From Vreelandella neptunia (GTDB taxonomy: Bacteria > Pseudomonadota > Gammaproteobacteria > Pseudomonadales > Halomonadaceae): 64,000 bases of DNA. Below, piece by piece: positions 17,379 through 27,833 of the stretch. The stretch's first letter is position 1, and each line of letters starts with the position of its first letter. The position numbers were made by a program, and so were the translations under genes. The notes beneath the pieces were generated by a model. The model had not been told where the DNA came from. It searched no databases and was given only the letters and a program-made list of their open reading frames with translations. The DNA is taken from positions 62,001 through 126,000 of the forward strand of contig NZ_JHQL01000004.1 in NCBI RefSeq assembly GCF_000712975.1. The letters are read 5' to 3'.

Positions 17379-20300
17379 GTCTGCTCAAGACCCCTCACGC
17401 CGTCGCTTTCTAAAAGGGGCTGCTGCCGCTGGCGGTGCCGCTACCTTTGCAGTGGGCTACGCCGACCCGCTGGCCAAAATGGCCAAAGGTATTACCGGCA
17501 GCGCGGGTGAAAAACCGCTGCACAACATTCATGGCAACTCATTAACGCCTGAATATCGCGTTGATTTAGCGACCGGCGAACTCACCCTAACACCCGATCA
17601 GCGGGTCGCTTTTACCATTTGCTACGGCTGCACCACCCAGTGCGGTGTGCGCGTGCGGGTCGATGACACCCGCGGTGAAGTGCTACGAGTCTCTGGCAAC
17701 CCTTATCATCCGCTTTCTGCCGATGACCATTTGCCTATGCGTACGCCGGTGGCGGATGCGCTGCGCAGTGTGAGTGCTTACGCAGAACAGGGCCAAGTCA
17801 ACCGCTCTACCGCGTGTGCCAGGGGCAACGCGATGATGAGCCAAATTACCAACCCATTTCGTGTCGACCACTGCCTTAAGCGGGTCGGTGAACGAGGCAG
17901 CCGCGAGTGGCAAAAAATATCGTTTGAGCAACTGATCGAGGAAATTTGCGAAGGGGGCGACCTGTTCGGTGAAGGTCAGGTAGACGGCCTGCGTGACATT
18001 CGCGACCATGACACGCTGATTGACCCCAACAATCCGGAGTACGGCCCCAAGGCTAATCAGCTGATGGTCATGGAAGCCACCGACTACGGGCGCTCAGATT
18101 TACTTAAACGCTTCACCTTAAACGCCTTTGCGACCCGCAACTATGGCCACCATGGCGCTTACTGTGGTTTGGCATTCCGCATGGGCTCTGGGGCAGTGAT
18201 GAACAACATCGTCACTAACGCTCACGTAAAGCCAGATATACAGAACGCACGCTTTATTATGTATATCGGCTGCGCGCCCAGCCAAGCAGGCAACCCGTTT
18301 AAGCGCCAGGGCCGCTTGATTGCACAGGCACGCGCCGCCGGTACGCTGGAATATGTGGTGGTAGACCCTGCGCTGAACGCTGCCACCTCCCACGCCGCTG
18401 ATAACAATCGTTGGGTACCTATTCGCCCTGGCACCGACAGCGCCTTTGCCATGGCGCTTATTCAGTGGCTGCTGGAAAACGACGGCTATGCGCAGGCGTT
18501 TCTTGAGCTGCCCGGCCAAGCTGCCGCCGATGCAGCAGGCGAAACCACCCACTCCAACGCCACGCATTTAGTGATTGATACCTTCGAGCACCCGCGCCGG
18601 GGTTACTTTTTGCGCGCCAGCGACCTTGGTTTTGCCGACCCAGGTAGCGATGCCGACATACCGGTAGTGGTGTCAGAGGGCGAACTTGCCCTCAGTGAAG
18701 AGGTAATGACCGCCGAGCTGTTTGCCGAACGCCCAGTCACCCTGGCGGATGGCACGACGGTCACCGTCAAAACTAGCCTTGCGCTACTGCGTGAATCCGC
18801 CAATGAGTACGACATAGATACCTACGCTGAACATTGCGGCATTCCCAAGGCAACGATTATCGAGCTTGCCCAACGTTATGCTAGCCATGGCAGAAAAGCC
18901 GCCGTTAACTGCCACGGCGGCATGATGTCAGGCAATGGCTTTTACGCCGCGTTTGGTGTGCAAATGCTTAACTTGCTGGCTGGCAACTACAATATGAAAG
19001 GTGGCAGCGCCGTAGGTGGCGGCACCTACAGCGGCACCGGCGAAGGCCCCCGCTACGACCTCGCCAACTTCCCTGGCAAGCGTGGCCCTCAAGGGGTATT
19101 TCTCTCCCGCTCTCGTTTTCCCTATGAGAAATCCTCGGAGTACCAGCGCAAGGTCGCGGCAGGCGAAAACCCCTATCCGGCGAAAGCTCCTTGGCGCTCA
19201 CTGGCACCGCCAACGCTTACCGAGCACTTACCTTCCGCGCTGGATGGCTACCCCTATCCCATCAAAGCGGTGATTGGCTGTATGGCTAACCCGATTTATG
19301 GTCAAGCTGGCCTGAAAGGCGTGATTGTCGATAAGCTGAAAGACCCCAAGCGGTTAGGGCTATTTGTGGCCGTCGATGGGTTTATCAACGAAACCAACCG
19401 CTACGCCGACTACATTGTGCCTGATTCGGTAATGTACGAAGTATGGGGCTTTGCTGGTTCCTGGAAAGGCACCCTGGGCAAACTCTCCACCGCCTGCTGG
19501 CCAGTGGTAGAACCCCGCCAGCAAAAAACAGCCGAAGGCGAGCCAGTATCTATGGACAGCTTCTTTATCGCCGTTGCTAAACGGCTAGGGCTGCCAGGCT
19601 TCGGCGACAACGCTATTCCCGATGCAGATGGCAATCTTCACCCGCTCAACCGCGCTGAAGACTATTACCTACGGGCGGCCGCCAATATCGCCTTTCAAGA
19701 TGAACCGCTGCCAGAAGCGAGCGCCGCAGACATTACTCACGGCGGCATTGCCCCGCTGCTGCCCAAACTCGAACGTACACTTAAAACCGACGAGCGCGGC
19801 CGCGTTGCCTACCTTTACGCCCGGGGCGGGCGCTTCGAGGATGCCAGCGAACACTTTGTCGGCGAGCACTTGAAACACCAGTGGAAAAGAACGCTGTGTA
19901 TTTACAACGAGTCGGTAGGCACCAGCATTGATACCACTAACGGGCTCCCCAACAGCGGCGTGCCCTGTCACAAGTTGCCCCAGCTCGCCAACAAGCGACC
20001 CATGCGCGAGGTATTTTCAGAGCAGGAGTGGCCGCTGCTAGCGTTTTCATTCAAATCTAACCTGATGAACTCTTACGCTATTGGCAACGAGCGGCTAAGA
20101 ATGATCAAGCCGTACAATCCTGTGCAAATGCACCGCCAAGACGCCGAGCGCTTCGGCATCCAGCATGGCGACACCATCCGCATTGAAAGCCCAGGCGGAA
20201 GCGTCGTGGGGCTTGCGCTGGTTAGCGAAAGCGTTGTGCCCGGCGCATTGGGCATTGAACACGGCTACGGCCATCGGGATTTAGGAGCCACACCGCATAC

Positions 20301-20466
20301 CATTGATGGCAAACCTCAGCCAGATATGCCCTGGATGCGGGCCGGTATCAACATCAACGACCTAGGCTTTCAAGACCCAACACGGGAAGTAGGCGGTACA
20401 TGGCTAGAACCCATCAGCGGTGCCAGCGTGCGCCAAGGCTTACCGGTTAAAGTGAGCCGCGTGTAA
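17371..20466 (+). CDS. Tat-exported molybdopterin oxidoreductase catalytic subunit (TtrA-like)
   Basis: 1031 residues from the ATG at 17371 (AAAGGAG upstream). A twin-arginine leader SRRRFLKGAAAAGGAATFAVGYA is followed by a [4Fe-4S] site (CYGCTTQCG, then CARGN). The AYCGLAFRMGSG segment probably supplies the molybdenum cysteine, and the C-terminal molybdopterin-dinucleotide-binding domain contains MHRQDAERFGIQHGDTIRIESPGG. Length and motifs fit tetrathionate reductase TtrA; the related arsenate/selenate enzymes cannot be excluded. No TtrRS sensor genes are adjacent, but an FNR site precedes the operon. The order is B-C-A. Confidence 0.82.
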   Translation: MAKSAQDPSRRRFLKGAAAAGGAATFAVGYADPLAKMAKGITGSAGEKPLHNIHGNSLTPEYRVDLATGELTLTPDQRVAFTICYGCTTQCGVRVRVDDTRGEVLRVSGNPYHPLSADDHLPMRTPVADALRSVSAYAEQGQVNRSTACARGNAMMSQITNPFRVDHCLKRVGERGSREWQKISFEQLIEEICEGGDLFGEGQVDGLRDIRDHDTLIDPNNPEYGPKANQLMVMEATDYGRSDLLKRFTLNAFATRNYGHHGAYCGLAFRMGSGAVMNNIVTNAHVKPDIQNARFIMYIGCAPSQAGNPFKRQGRLIAQARAAGTLEYVVVDPALNAATSHAADNNRWVPIRPGTDSAFAMALIQWLLENDGYAQAFLELPGQAAADAAGETTHSNATHLVIDTFEHPRRGYFLRASDLGFADPGSDADIPVVVSEGELALSEEVMTAELFAERPVTLADGTTVTVKTSLALLRESANEYDIDTYAEHCGIPKATIIELAQRYASHGRKAAVNCHGGMMSGNGFYAAFGVQMLNLLAGNYNMKGGSAVGGGTYSGTGEGPRYDLANFPGKRGPQGVFLSRSRFPYEKSSEYQRKVAAGENPYPAKAPWRSLAPPTLTEHLPSALDGYPYPIKAVIGCMANPIYGQAGLKGVIVDKLKDPKRLGLFVAVDGFINETNRYADYIVPDSVMYEVWGFAGSWKGTLGKLSTACWPVVEPRQQKTAEGEPVSMDSFFIAVAKRLGLPGFGDNAIPDADGNLHPLNRAEDYYLRAAANIAFQDEPLPEASAADITHGGIAPLLPKLERTLKTDERGRVAYLYARGGRFEDASEHFVGEHLKHQWKRTLCIYNESVGTSIDTTNGLPNSGVPCHKLPQLANKRPMREVFSEQEWPLLAFSFKSNLMNSYAIGNERLRMIKPYNPVQMHRQDAERFGIQHGDTIRIESPGGSVVGLALVSESVVPGALGIEHGYGHRDLGATPHTIDGKPQPDMPWMRAGININDLGFQDPTREVGGTWLEPISGASVRQGLPVKVSRV

Positions 20467-20485
20467 CGTGGATGGGGTAGTGACG

Positions 20486-21679
20486 TTACATAGCGATCAC
20501 TACCCCACCCAAGGCGATGACAATCACCACCATCCACGCAGGCAGTTTCCAAACGGTCAGCAGTAAAAACCCCGTCAACGCCAGAACAAATTCATAAGGC
20601 CCAATAATCGCGCTGGTCCATACTGGTTGATATAGCGCCGCGCCTAAAATACCCACCACTGCCGCGTTAGCGCCGCGCATCAACGCCTGGGCGCTCTGCC
20701 AGCGGCGAAAATGATTCCAAAAGGGCAACACCCCCACCAACAGCAAAAAGCCAGGAATAAAGATCGCCAACAACGCCAGCAGCGCACCCACCACACCATT
20801 CATACCGGGCAGTAATGCGCCTAAGTAAGCAGCAAAGGTGAACAGCGGCCCTGGCACCGCCTGGGCAGCCCCATAGCCTGCCAAAAACTCATCTGCGGTA
20901 ATCCAGCCGGATTGCACCACTTCCGCTTCCAACAGCGGTAAAACCACATGCCCACCGCCAAATACCAGCGCGCCAGAACGATAAAATGCATCTGCTACCG
21001 CTAGCCACGCGGCGCTACCGGCCAACAACGGCAGCAAACCCAGCAGCGTCGCGAATAGCACTAACGCGATAGTGCCTGCACGGCGAGATACCGGAAAATG
21101 CAGTGGTTCGCTAGGCGTAGCAGTAGCCACCATACGGCACAGCGCCAACCCCGCTATGCCACCCAGCACAATAGCGGCGACCTGCCCCAGCGGCCCGCTG
21201 ACCATGACCACAACAAACACTGCCGCCAGCGCAATCCCCACCCGGGTTTTATCGGGGCAAAGGTTACGCGCCATGCCCCACACCGCGTGGGCCACAATGG
21301 CCACAGCCACCACTTTTAAGCCATGAATAATGCCGCTGGCAATCGGGCCATCCAGTACCGCCGCGCCAAACGCGAACAGCACCAATACAATGGCGGAAGG
21401 TAGCGTGAACGCTAGCCACGCCATGGCCGCGCCCCAAGGGCCAGCGCGCATTAACCCCAAGGCAAAGCCTACTTGGCTACTGGCTGGCCCCGGCAAAAAT
21501 TGGCACAGCGCCACAAGATCCGCGTAGGCGCTTTCACTTAACCACCGGCGGCGCTCCACAAAGGCCGTACGAAAATAGCCTAGGTGCGCCACCGGCCCGC
21601 CAAACGAGGTCAACCCCAACGCCAAGAACGCCCAAAACACCTCGCTTACCCGACCGTTCAGATGCTGTTTTTCAGCCAT
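20486..21679 (-). CDS. chrA: Chromate transporter ChrA
   Basis: 397 residues, a long-chain ChrA with two homologous halves. The first contains FLALGLTSFGGPVAHLGYFRTAFVERRRWLSE and LCQFLPGPASSQVGFALG. The second contains GALVFGGGHVVLPLLEAEVV and GYGAAQAVPGPLFTFAAYLG. It exports chromate across the inner membrane, though many homologues are of untested specificity. It is convergent with the molybdoenzyme operon (19-base gap). Confidence 0.93.
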   Translation of the reverse strand: MAEKQHLNGRVSEVFWAFLALGLTSFGGPVAHLGYFRTAFVERRRWLSESAYADLVALCQFLPGPASSQVGFALGLMRAGPWGAAMAWLAFTLPSAIVLVLFAFGAAVLDGPIASGIIHGLKVVAVAIVAHAVWGMARNLCPDKTRVGIALAAVFVVVMVSGPLGQVAAIVLGGIAGLALCRMVATATPSEPLHFPVSRRAGTIALVLFATLLGLLPLLAGSAAWLAVADAFYRSGALVFGGGHVVLPLLEAEVVQSGWITADEFLAGYGAAQAVPGPLFTFAAYLGALLPGMNGVVGALLALLAIFIPGFLLLVGVLPFWNHFRRWQSAQALMRGANAAVVGILGAALYQPVWTSAIIGPYEFVLALTGFLLLTVWKLPAWMVVIVIALGGVVIAM

Positions 21680-21980
21680 AGCGTACGCTACCCCGTGTGA
21701 ACAAAAGGCCTAACCTACCTATTAAAACTGACACGGTGATGACAATGTGCACCATCACCCAGCCGGATGAGCCGCCACCGCGGGTGCGCTGACGCTTACA
21801 CCGCGCTACAAAACCTGCCTATTCAATGCGTTAAGTAGCGCGTGGTAACGAATATCGCGAGGAACGAGCGAATGAGGCACCCGCGGCAGGCGGCGGAACG
21901 ACGCCCATCGCCGCTACTCTCAACCTCCGTGGGTGCGCTAACGCTTACACCGCGCGACTAAACCTTCCCTTATATGCAGG
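21680..21980. repeat. Repeat-rich intergenic region between chrA and ilvD
   Basis: No gene is seen. A 25-base sequence occurs twice in direct orientation (21782-21806 and 21931-21955, one mismatch); it starts GGGTGCGCT. Between the copies lies a 51-base element (21835-21885) that recurs inverted near 39.2 kb. The promoter of chrA should also lie here. Confidence 0.75.
21835..21885 (-). repeat. 51-base dispersed repeat, copy 1
   Basis: The reverse complement of this stretch matches 39154-39204 at 50 of 51 positions. Both copies are intergenic. Confidence 0.9.
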
Positions 21981-23657
21981 TTAGTCAGTAACCGCACCCG
22001 TGCTGGCAGAGCTGACCAACTTGGCATACTTCGCCAGCACACCTTTGCGATAGCGCGGTTCTGGCTGCTGCCAGGCGGCACGGCGACGCATCATTTCTTC
22101 ATCACTGATGTCGACATCAATGGTGTCGGCTTCAGCATCAATGGTAATGGCATCACCATCTTGCACCAGCGCCAACGGGCCACCATCGAAGGCTTCCGGT
22201 GACACGTGCCCGACAACAAAGCCATGGCTGCCGCCGGAGAAACGCCCATCGGTAATTAGCGCCACATCATTACCCAACCCACGCCCCATAATGGCAGAGG
22301 TTGGCGTAAGCATTTCGCGCATGCCGGGTCCGCCTTTCGGGCCTTCATAACGAATCACCACCACATCGCCTGCCACCACGGTGCCGTCGTTAATGCGCGC
22401 CTGGGCTTCTTCTTCAGAGCCAAACACCCGTGCCGAACCGCTAAAGCGCGTTCCTTCTTTACCCGTAATTTTGGCCACTGCGCCTTCCGGTGCTAGGTTG
22501 CCAAACAGGATACGCAGGTGGCTTTCGGCTTTAAGCGGGTTACCCAGCGGCGCAATAATCTGTTGATCCATAGGGTAAGGCTCAACGTCTTCCAGGTTTT
22601 CGGCCAGCGTTTTACCCGTCACCGTTAAGCAGTCGCCGTGCAGTAATCCAGCATCCAGCAAAATTTTCATCAACGGCTGAATACCGCCAATCGCCACCAG
22701 CTCGCTCATCATATAGTGGCCGCTGGGGCGCAGATCAGCGACCACCGGTACGCGCTTGCCAATCTCAGTGAAGTCAGAAAGCGACAGTTCAACGCCAATG
22801 GTGCGCGCCATGCCAATCAAGTGCAGCACCGCGTTAGTCGAGCCACCCAGCGCAATCACCACGGTAATCGCATTTTCAAATGCTTCGCGGGTCATGATGT
22901 CAGAAGGTTTGATGTCACTGGCCAACAGCGCCAGCACGGCCTCACCTGCCGCTTTGCAGTCATCACGCTTGTCTTGGGAAATGGCGTTCTGCGCCGAGCT
23001 ACCCGGCAGGCTCATACCCAATGCTTCAATGGCAGACGCCATGGTATTGGCGGTGTACATACCGCCACAGGAACCCGGGCCAGGAATCGCGGTTTCTTCG
23101 ATGTTTTTGAGCTCGATCAGATCAATATCACCGCGGGAGTGCGCGCCCATCGCCTCAAATACCGACACGATATCGGTATGGCCTTTACCGGGCATAATGG
23201 TGCCACCATACACAAACACGCTGGGGCGATTCAGCCGCGCCAAGCCCATCACGCAGCCCGGCATATTTTTATCGCAACCGCCGATAGCCACCAGCCCATC
23301 AAAGCCTTCACAACCCGCTACGGTTTCAATGGAATCAGCGATCACCTCGCGGGAAACCAGCGAGTACTTCATGCCTTCCGTGCCGTTAGCGATGCCATCG
23401 GAAATAGTAATGGTATTAAAGATCACCCCTTTGCCACCCGCCGCGTCGGCACCGTCACGGGCGAACTCTGCTAACTCACCAATGTGGCTATTGCACGGGG
23501 TCACCATGCTCCAGGTAGAGGCAACGCCCACCTGGGGCTTAGTAAAGTCATCATCGTTAAACCCCACCGCCCGCAACATCGCGCGGCTGGCCGCTTTGCC
23601 AGGGCCGTCCACTACTTGAGAAGAGTGGCGGCGGGTATTGTTAGTAGGCTCGGTCAT
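21981..23657 (-). CDS. ilvD: Dihydroxy-acid dehydratase IlvD
   Basis: 558 residues from the ATG at 23657, which has AGAGGAA upstream; an in-frame start at 23708 lacks support. Motifs are [10 protein letters not shown] and [14 protein letters not shown] (iron-sulfur cysteines), the metal-lysine region early on, and [20 protein letters not shown] near the C-terminus. It dehydrates dihydroxy acids to 2-oxo acids in valine, leucine and isoleucine synthesis. The length corresponds to the shorter IlvD class. Confidence 0.97.
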   Translation of the reverse strand: MTEPTNNTRRHSSQVVDGPGKAASRAMLRAVGFNDDDFTKPQVGVASTWSMVTPCNSHIGELAEFARDGADAAGGKGVIFNTITISDGIANGTEGMKYSLVSREVIADSIETVAGCEGFDGLVAIGGCDKNMPGCVMGLARLNRPSVFVYGGTIMPGKGHTDIVSVFEAMGAHSRGDIDLIELKNIEETAIPGPGSCGGMYTANTMASAIEALGMSLPGSSAQNAISQDKRDDCKAAGEAVLALLASDIKPSDIMTREAFENAITVVIALGGSTNAVLHLIGMARTIGVELSLSDFTEIGKRVPVVADLRPSGHYMMSELVAIGGIQPLMKILLDAGLLHGDCLTVTGKTLAENLEDVEPYPMDQQIIAPLGNPLKAESHLRILFGNLAPEGAVAKITGKEGTRFSGSARVFGSEEEAQARINDGTVVAGDVVVIRYEGPKGGPGMREMLTPTSAIMGRGLGNDVALITDGRFSGGSHGFVVGHVSPEAFDGGPLALVQDGDAITIDAEADTIDVDISDEEMMRRRAAWQQPEPRYRKGVLAKYAKLVSSASTGAVTD

Positions 23658-23809
23658 AGGGAGTTCCTCTTTGCTTGACTCACATCGCGTTACGCACGGT
23701 ATCCGCATAGCTTGGCGATATAACGCGCATCCCGCAAGACACTTAACTTATGGCACCATAGTGCTACGCGCTATTCCCACTGCCTAATGCCGCGAAGGAA
23801 CACCACCGC

Positions 23810-26800
23810 ATGCCTGCCAATTCACACTGCTCACCAACACCGTTCTCGCCAACGTCGCTTACCCCTGGCTTTATGGTGGTGCACGCTAACCGCCTGGAAG
23901 ACTTGCGCGGGCTGGTGGTTCAGTGGATGCGCTTGCACCCGTTGGGGCCGCTGGAAAACGAGACCATTCTGGTGCAGAGCAACGGCATTGGGCAGTGGTT
24001 AAAACTAGCGCTGGCGGAAGACCCAGAAAACGGCGGCGCAGGCATCGCCGCCGCGTTGGATGTCATGCTGCCTGCGCGGTTTCTATGGCAGGCCTACCGC
24101 ACGGTGCTCACCCACGTTGATCAAGATGGTGACGCGGTACCTGAAACCTCGCCGTTTGATAAATCGCGCTTGGTATGGCGGCTGCTGCGCCTGCTGCCCA
24201 GCCTATCTGGGCAGGAAGTGTTCGCACCGTTGGCACAGTTTTTGGAAGTCGACCGCGACCAGCGCAAACACTACCAACTGGCCGAGCGGCTGGCGGATTT
24301 GTTCGACCAGTATCAAGTCTACCGCGCCGACTGGCTGGATGCCTGGGCCAACGGTGACGACGTACTGATAACCGCTCGGGGCGAACCCCGCCCGCTGGAA
24401 GAGCATCAGCGCTGGCAACCTGCGCTATGGCGCATACTGCGCGAGGATGTCGCCACCACCCAAGGCGATGCAGGTCTGAACAGTAGCCGCGCCCAGGTGC
24501 ATCGGCGCTTTTTGAACGCCACTGAACAGCTGGAAGGCCAACCCTGCCCGCGCGGCCTGCCCCGGCGGCTAATCATTTTTGGTATTTCATCGCTGCCCCA
24601 ACAAACCCTGGAAGCGCTAGCGGCGCTCTCGCGCTGCTGCCAAATTGTGCTGTGTGTACACAATCCCTGCCAGTTCTACTGGGCGGATATCATCGAGCAC
24701 AAGGATTTACTGCGCGCCAACCGCTACCGCCAGCGGCGCAAAACCGGTATGCCCGAAGCGCTAGATGTACTGGGCACTGGCGACGCCGACGATGCCCTGC
24801 ATCTACACGCCCAGCCGCTACTCGCTGCCTGGGGCAAGCAGGGCCGCGACTACCTGCGCCTGCTGGATGAACACGACGATTCGGGCAACTACCAAACCTT
24901 GTTTGAGCAGCAGGCGCTGCGCATTGATATGTTCGAGCCGTTTAACGGCGTTGATCGCGACTGCCTGCTCAGCCAACTCCAAGATGATATTCGCGAACTT
25001 CGCCCCGTGGCGGAAACCAAAACTCACTGGCCCGCGCTAAGTTCGGCAGATGACTCCATGGTGTTTCATATTGCCCACGGCCCCCAGCGGGAAGTTGAGA
25101 TTCTTCACGACCAGTTGCTGGCCGCCTTCAGTGCCGACCCCGATCTGCGCCCACGGGATATCATCGTCATGGTGCCGGATATCGACCGCTACGCGCCGCA
25201 TATCGCCGCAGTGTTTGGCCAGCTACAAAACGATGACCCGCGGCATATCCCCTATACGCTTTCCGACCAAGCCAGCCGCCACCGCCTGCCGCTAATGATT
25301 GCCCTGGAAAAGCTGCTGCGCCTGCCAGAGCTGCGTCTTTCGGTCAGCGATTTGCTGGATCTGCTCGATGTGCCCGCTCTGCGCCAGCGCTTTGGGCTTG
25401 AAGAGCGTGACCTGCCGGTGCTAGAGCGCTGGATGGAAGGCGCAGGCATCCGCTGGGGGCTGAACGCCAAGCAGCGCCAGACTCTCGAACTTCCTGGCGG
25501 GCTAAGCCAAAACACCTGGGCCTTTGGCCTGCGCCGCCTGCTGCTGGGCTACACCGTGGGCGAAGGCCACGCATGGCAAGGCATTGAACCGTTTGACGAC
25601 ATCGGTGGGCTGGAAGCCGGCCTTGCCGGGCCGTTAGCCACCCTGCTGGAAAAGCTCGAAGAGACCTGGGAAACCTTCTGCCAGCCCACTGATCCCGCCA
25701 GTTGGGTAGCGCGGCTGCGCACGCTGCTAGAAACCTTCTTTCTTACCGACGACGCCCAAGAAAGCGTGATGCTCACCAAGCTGGAAAACGGTTTGCAGCA
25801 GATGCTGGAAAGCAGCGCAGAAGCTCAATTAAACGACCCGCTGCCGCTTTCCATGGTGCGTGAACACTGGCTGGCACAGATTGATGAACACAGCCTTTCC
25901 CAGCGCTTTCTAGCAGGTGCGGTTAACTTCGCCACGCTAATGCCCATGCGCGCCATTCCGTTTAAGCGCGTGTGCCTGCTAGGCATGAACGACGGTGAAT
26001 ACCCACGCTCCCAGCCACCGCTAGATTTTGACTTAATGGGCAGTGACTACCGCCCCGGCGACCGCTCCCGCCGGGAAGACGACCGCTACCTGTTTTTGGA
26101 AGCGCTGCTCTCCGCCCGGGACCAGCTCTATATAAGCTGGGTCGGCAGAAGCCAAATCGACAACACCCCGTTACCGCCTTCGGTGCTGGTCGGCCAACTG
26201 CGTGACCACCTAGAAGCAGGCTGGCAGCTCGAGAACGGTACGCCGCTGCTGGAAGCGCTGACCACCGAGCACCCGCTGCAGCCGTTTAGCCGCGTTTACT
26301 TCAACAACGCAGCAAACCGACTCTTTACCTATGCACATGAATGGCGCGAGGTACACGCACCGCGCACGCCTCAGGCTGCCCAAACTACACTTCCCCCACC
26401 GGAAAACACCCCGACCAGCCTGACGCTTGGCCAATTGGGCCAATTCCTGCGCGAGCCAGTACGTGCCTTCTTCAATACCCGACTGGGGGTGTATTTCGAG
26501 CAGGAAGCAATTGCAGAGCTGGACGAAGAACCGTTCGCCCTGGATGGCCTGCAAAACTGGCAGCTGCAAGACCAACTGATCGCCGCCCAGCGCTACGCCA
26601 TTGATCGCGGCGAGCCACGCATCGAAGCACTGCACGCAGCCCTTGAACGCTTCCAGGGCCAAGGTGTACTGGCCATGGGCGCCTTTGGCGAGCGCATGCG
26701 CGATGCGTTAGCAGAACCCATGGAAGCGCTGTTCACCGGCTATGAAGACGCTCTAGGCGCTTGGCCGATTGCGCTAGGTGACCCAGAAGCCATTCACTTG

Positions 26801-27424
26801 GAAGGCAAGAACGGTATTACGCTGGAAGATTGGCTGGGCGAACTACGCCAGGATGATGCGGGCAACCGCTGCCGCCTGTTATTACTCAGCAGCAGCCTGG
26901 TCAAGAACGGCAAGTACCAGTGGCATCTGCTGCTGCGCCACTGGGTTGCGCATTTAGCTGGCAACCTCAGCGGCCCGATGACCACACAGCTGCTTTCCAA
27001 GGCAGGCAATATCACCCTGGAACCTGTCGCTGCCGACACCGCCCGCGCCCACCTGGAAACCCAGCTAAACGCCTGGCAACATGGCCTGGAAGTGCCGTTA
27101 CCGCTGGCCCTCCAGGCCGCCTTTGCGTGGCTGACAAAGCTGGGCACACCAGACATTGCCACTGAGAAAGGTCAGGAAAGCGACGCCTACGCCGCTGCCG
27201 TAAAAGTCTATGAGAGCGGTTACAAAACCACCGGCGAAGTCGAGCAAAGCCCTTATCTCGGCCACCAGTGGCCCCGCTTCGAGCGGCTGTTTTTCGACCG
27301 CATAGAAGCATCTGATGATGGCCAGACACACACCTTCGCCACCCTGACAGACGCCCTCTACGCCCCGCTATTCAAGGCCGTCAAAAAGCCAGAGGGTAAA
27401 AAGCCGGAGGGTAAAAAGCAATGA
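23810..27424 (+). CDS. recC: Exodeoxyribonuclease V subunit RecC
   Basis: 1204 residues. RecC scans for Chi and holds the complex together. Recognisable parts are the start MVVHANRLEDLRGLVVQWM, ETILVQSNGIGQWLK, IIFGISSLPQQTLEAL, DIIVMVPDIDRYAPHIAAVF, and GAVNFATLMPMRAIPFKRVCLLGMNDGEYPR. The start could also be the Met at 23873, nearer the family N-terminus. The C-terminus ends with a tandem KKPEG. Unusually, a toxin-antitoxin pair separates it from recB. Confidence 0.95.
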   Translation: MPANSHCSPTPFSPTSLTPGFMVVHANRLEDLRGLVVQWMRLHPLGPLENETILVQSNGIGQWLKLALAEDPENGGAGIAAALDVMLPARFLWQAYRTVLTHVDQDGDAVPETSPFDKSRLVWRLLRLLPSLSGQEVFAPLAQFLEVDRDQRKHYQLAERLADLFDQYQVYRADWLDAWANGDDVLITARGEPRPLEEHQRWQPALWRILREDVATTQGDAGLNSSRAQVHRRFLNATEQLEGQPCPRGLPRRLIIFGISSLPQQTLEALAALSRCCQIVLCVHNPCQFYWADIIEHKDLLRANRYRQRRKTGMPEALDVLGTGDADDALHLHAQPLLAAWGKQGRDYLRLLDEHDDSGNYQTLFEQQALRIDMFEPFNGVDRDCLLSQLQDDIRELRPVAETKTHWPALSSADDSMVFHIAHGPQREVEILHDQLLAAFSADPDLRPRDIIVMVPDIDRYAPHIAAVFGQLQNDDPRHIPYTLSDQASRHRLPLMIALEKLLRLPELRLSVSDLLDLLDVPALRQRFGLEERDLPVLERWMEGAGIRWGLNAKQRQTLELPGGLSQNTWAFGLRRLLLGYTVGEGHAWQGIEPFDDIGGLEAGLAGPLATLLEKLEETWETFCQPTDPASWVARLRTLLETFFLTDDAQESVMLTKLENGLQQMLESSAEAQLNDPLPLSMVREHWLAQIDEHSLSQRFLAGAVNFATLMPMRAIPFKRVCLLGMNDGEYPRSQPPLDFDLMGSDYRPGDRSRREDDRYLFLEALLSARDQLYISWVGRSQIDNTPLPPSVLVGQLRDHLEAGWQLENGTPLLEALTTEHPLQPFSRVYFNNAANRLFTYAHEWREVHAPRTPQAAQTTLPPPENTPTSLTLGQLGQFLREPVRAFFNTRLGVYFEQEAIAELDEEPFALDGLQNWQLQDQLIAAQRYAIDRGEPRIEALHAALERFQGQGVLAMGAFGERMRDALAEPMEALFTGYEDALGAWPIALGDPEAIHLEGKNGITLEDWLGELRQDDAGNRCRLLLLSSSLVKNGKYQWHLLLRHWVAHLAGNLSGPMTTQLLSKAGNITLEPVAADTARAHLETQLNAWQHGLEVPLPLALQAAFAWLTKLGTPDIATEKGQESDAYAAAVKVYESGYKTTGEVEQSPYLGHQWPRFERLFFDRIEASDDGQTHTFATLTDALYAPLFKAVKKPEGKKPEGKKQ

Positions 27425-27469
27425 AACGCCAGAAGGCCATCAGCGATACACCTTGCTTAACCGACCATC

Positions 27470-27491
27470 TATACATAGAATTGTATGTATA
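27470..27491. promoter_or_regulatory. Probable operator of the toxin-antitoxin pair
   Basis: TATACATA-N6-TATGTATA is a perfect 8-base inverted repeat 49 bases before the antitoxin start. A TATAAT hexamer (27488-27493) overlaps its right arm. This suits autorepression by the antitoxin. Confidence 0.65.
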
Positions 27492-27539
27492 ATAAAACAT
27501 ATTTTAATACGTGTAGTTTAATACATCCAGAGGTTAACC

Positions 27540-27830
27540 ATGGCCACCTTACTTGAACGTCCAGAAGACGCGGTCTCAGCGACTGCCATGGCGCGCACCT
27601 TCAGCGCTCGACTCAAAGAAATATCATCACGTTCGACGGATAGACTCGTGGTGTTCAAGGATAACCAGCCTGCCGCGGTACTGATGAACGTTCAGGCCTA
27701 TCAGGATCTCGTTGATGAGCTTGAAGACCTGCGTATTGAGGCTATCGCCCGAGACCGCCTAGCGAGCTACCAGGCAGATCAGGCCGTCTCGCACGATGAC
27801 ATGCGCGCTCTATTTAGTCAGAACGATTGA
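27540..27830 (+). CDS. Type II antitoxin, Phd/YefM/RelB type
   Basis: 96 residues. The N-terminal part has the Phd/YefM fold signature: VSATAMARTFSARLKEI, DRLVVFKDNQPAAVLMNVQAYQDLVDELEDL. The C-terminal helix would bind the toxin. The toxin gene begins 3 bases after the stop. AGAGG precedes the ATG. Confidence 0.88.
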   Translation: MATLLERPEDAVSATAMARTFSARLKEISSRSTDRLVVFKDNQPAAVLMNVQAYQDLVDELEDLRIEAIARDRLASYQADQAVSHDDMRALFSQND

Positions 27831-27833
27831 GCC

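Noticed and set aside
22716..23619. Two long plus-strand ORFs (252 and 287 codons) opposite ilvD
   Set aside because: They are antisense shadows of a strongly conserved gene and contain no recognisable motif.
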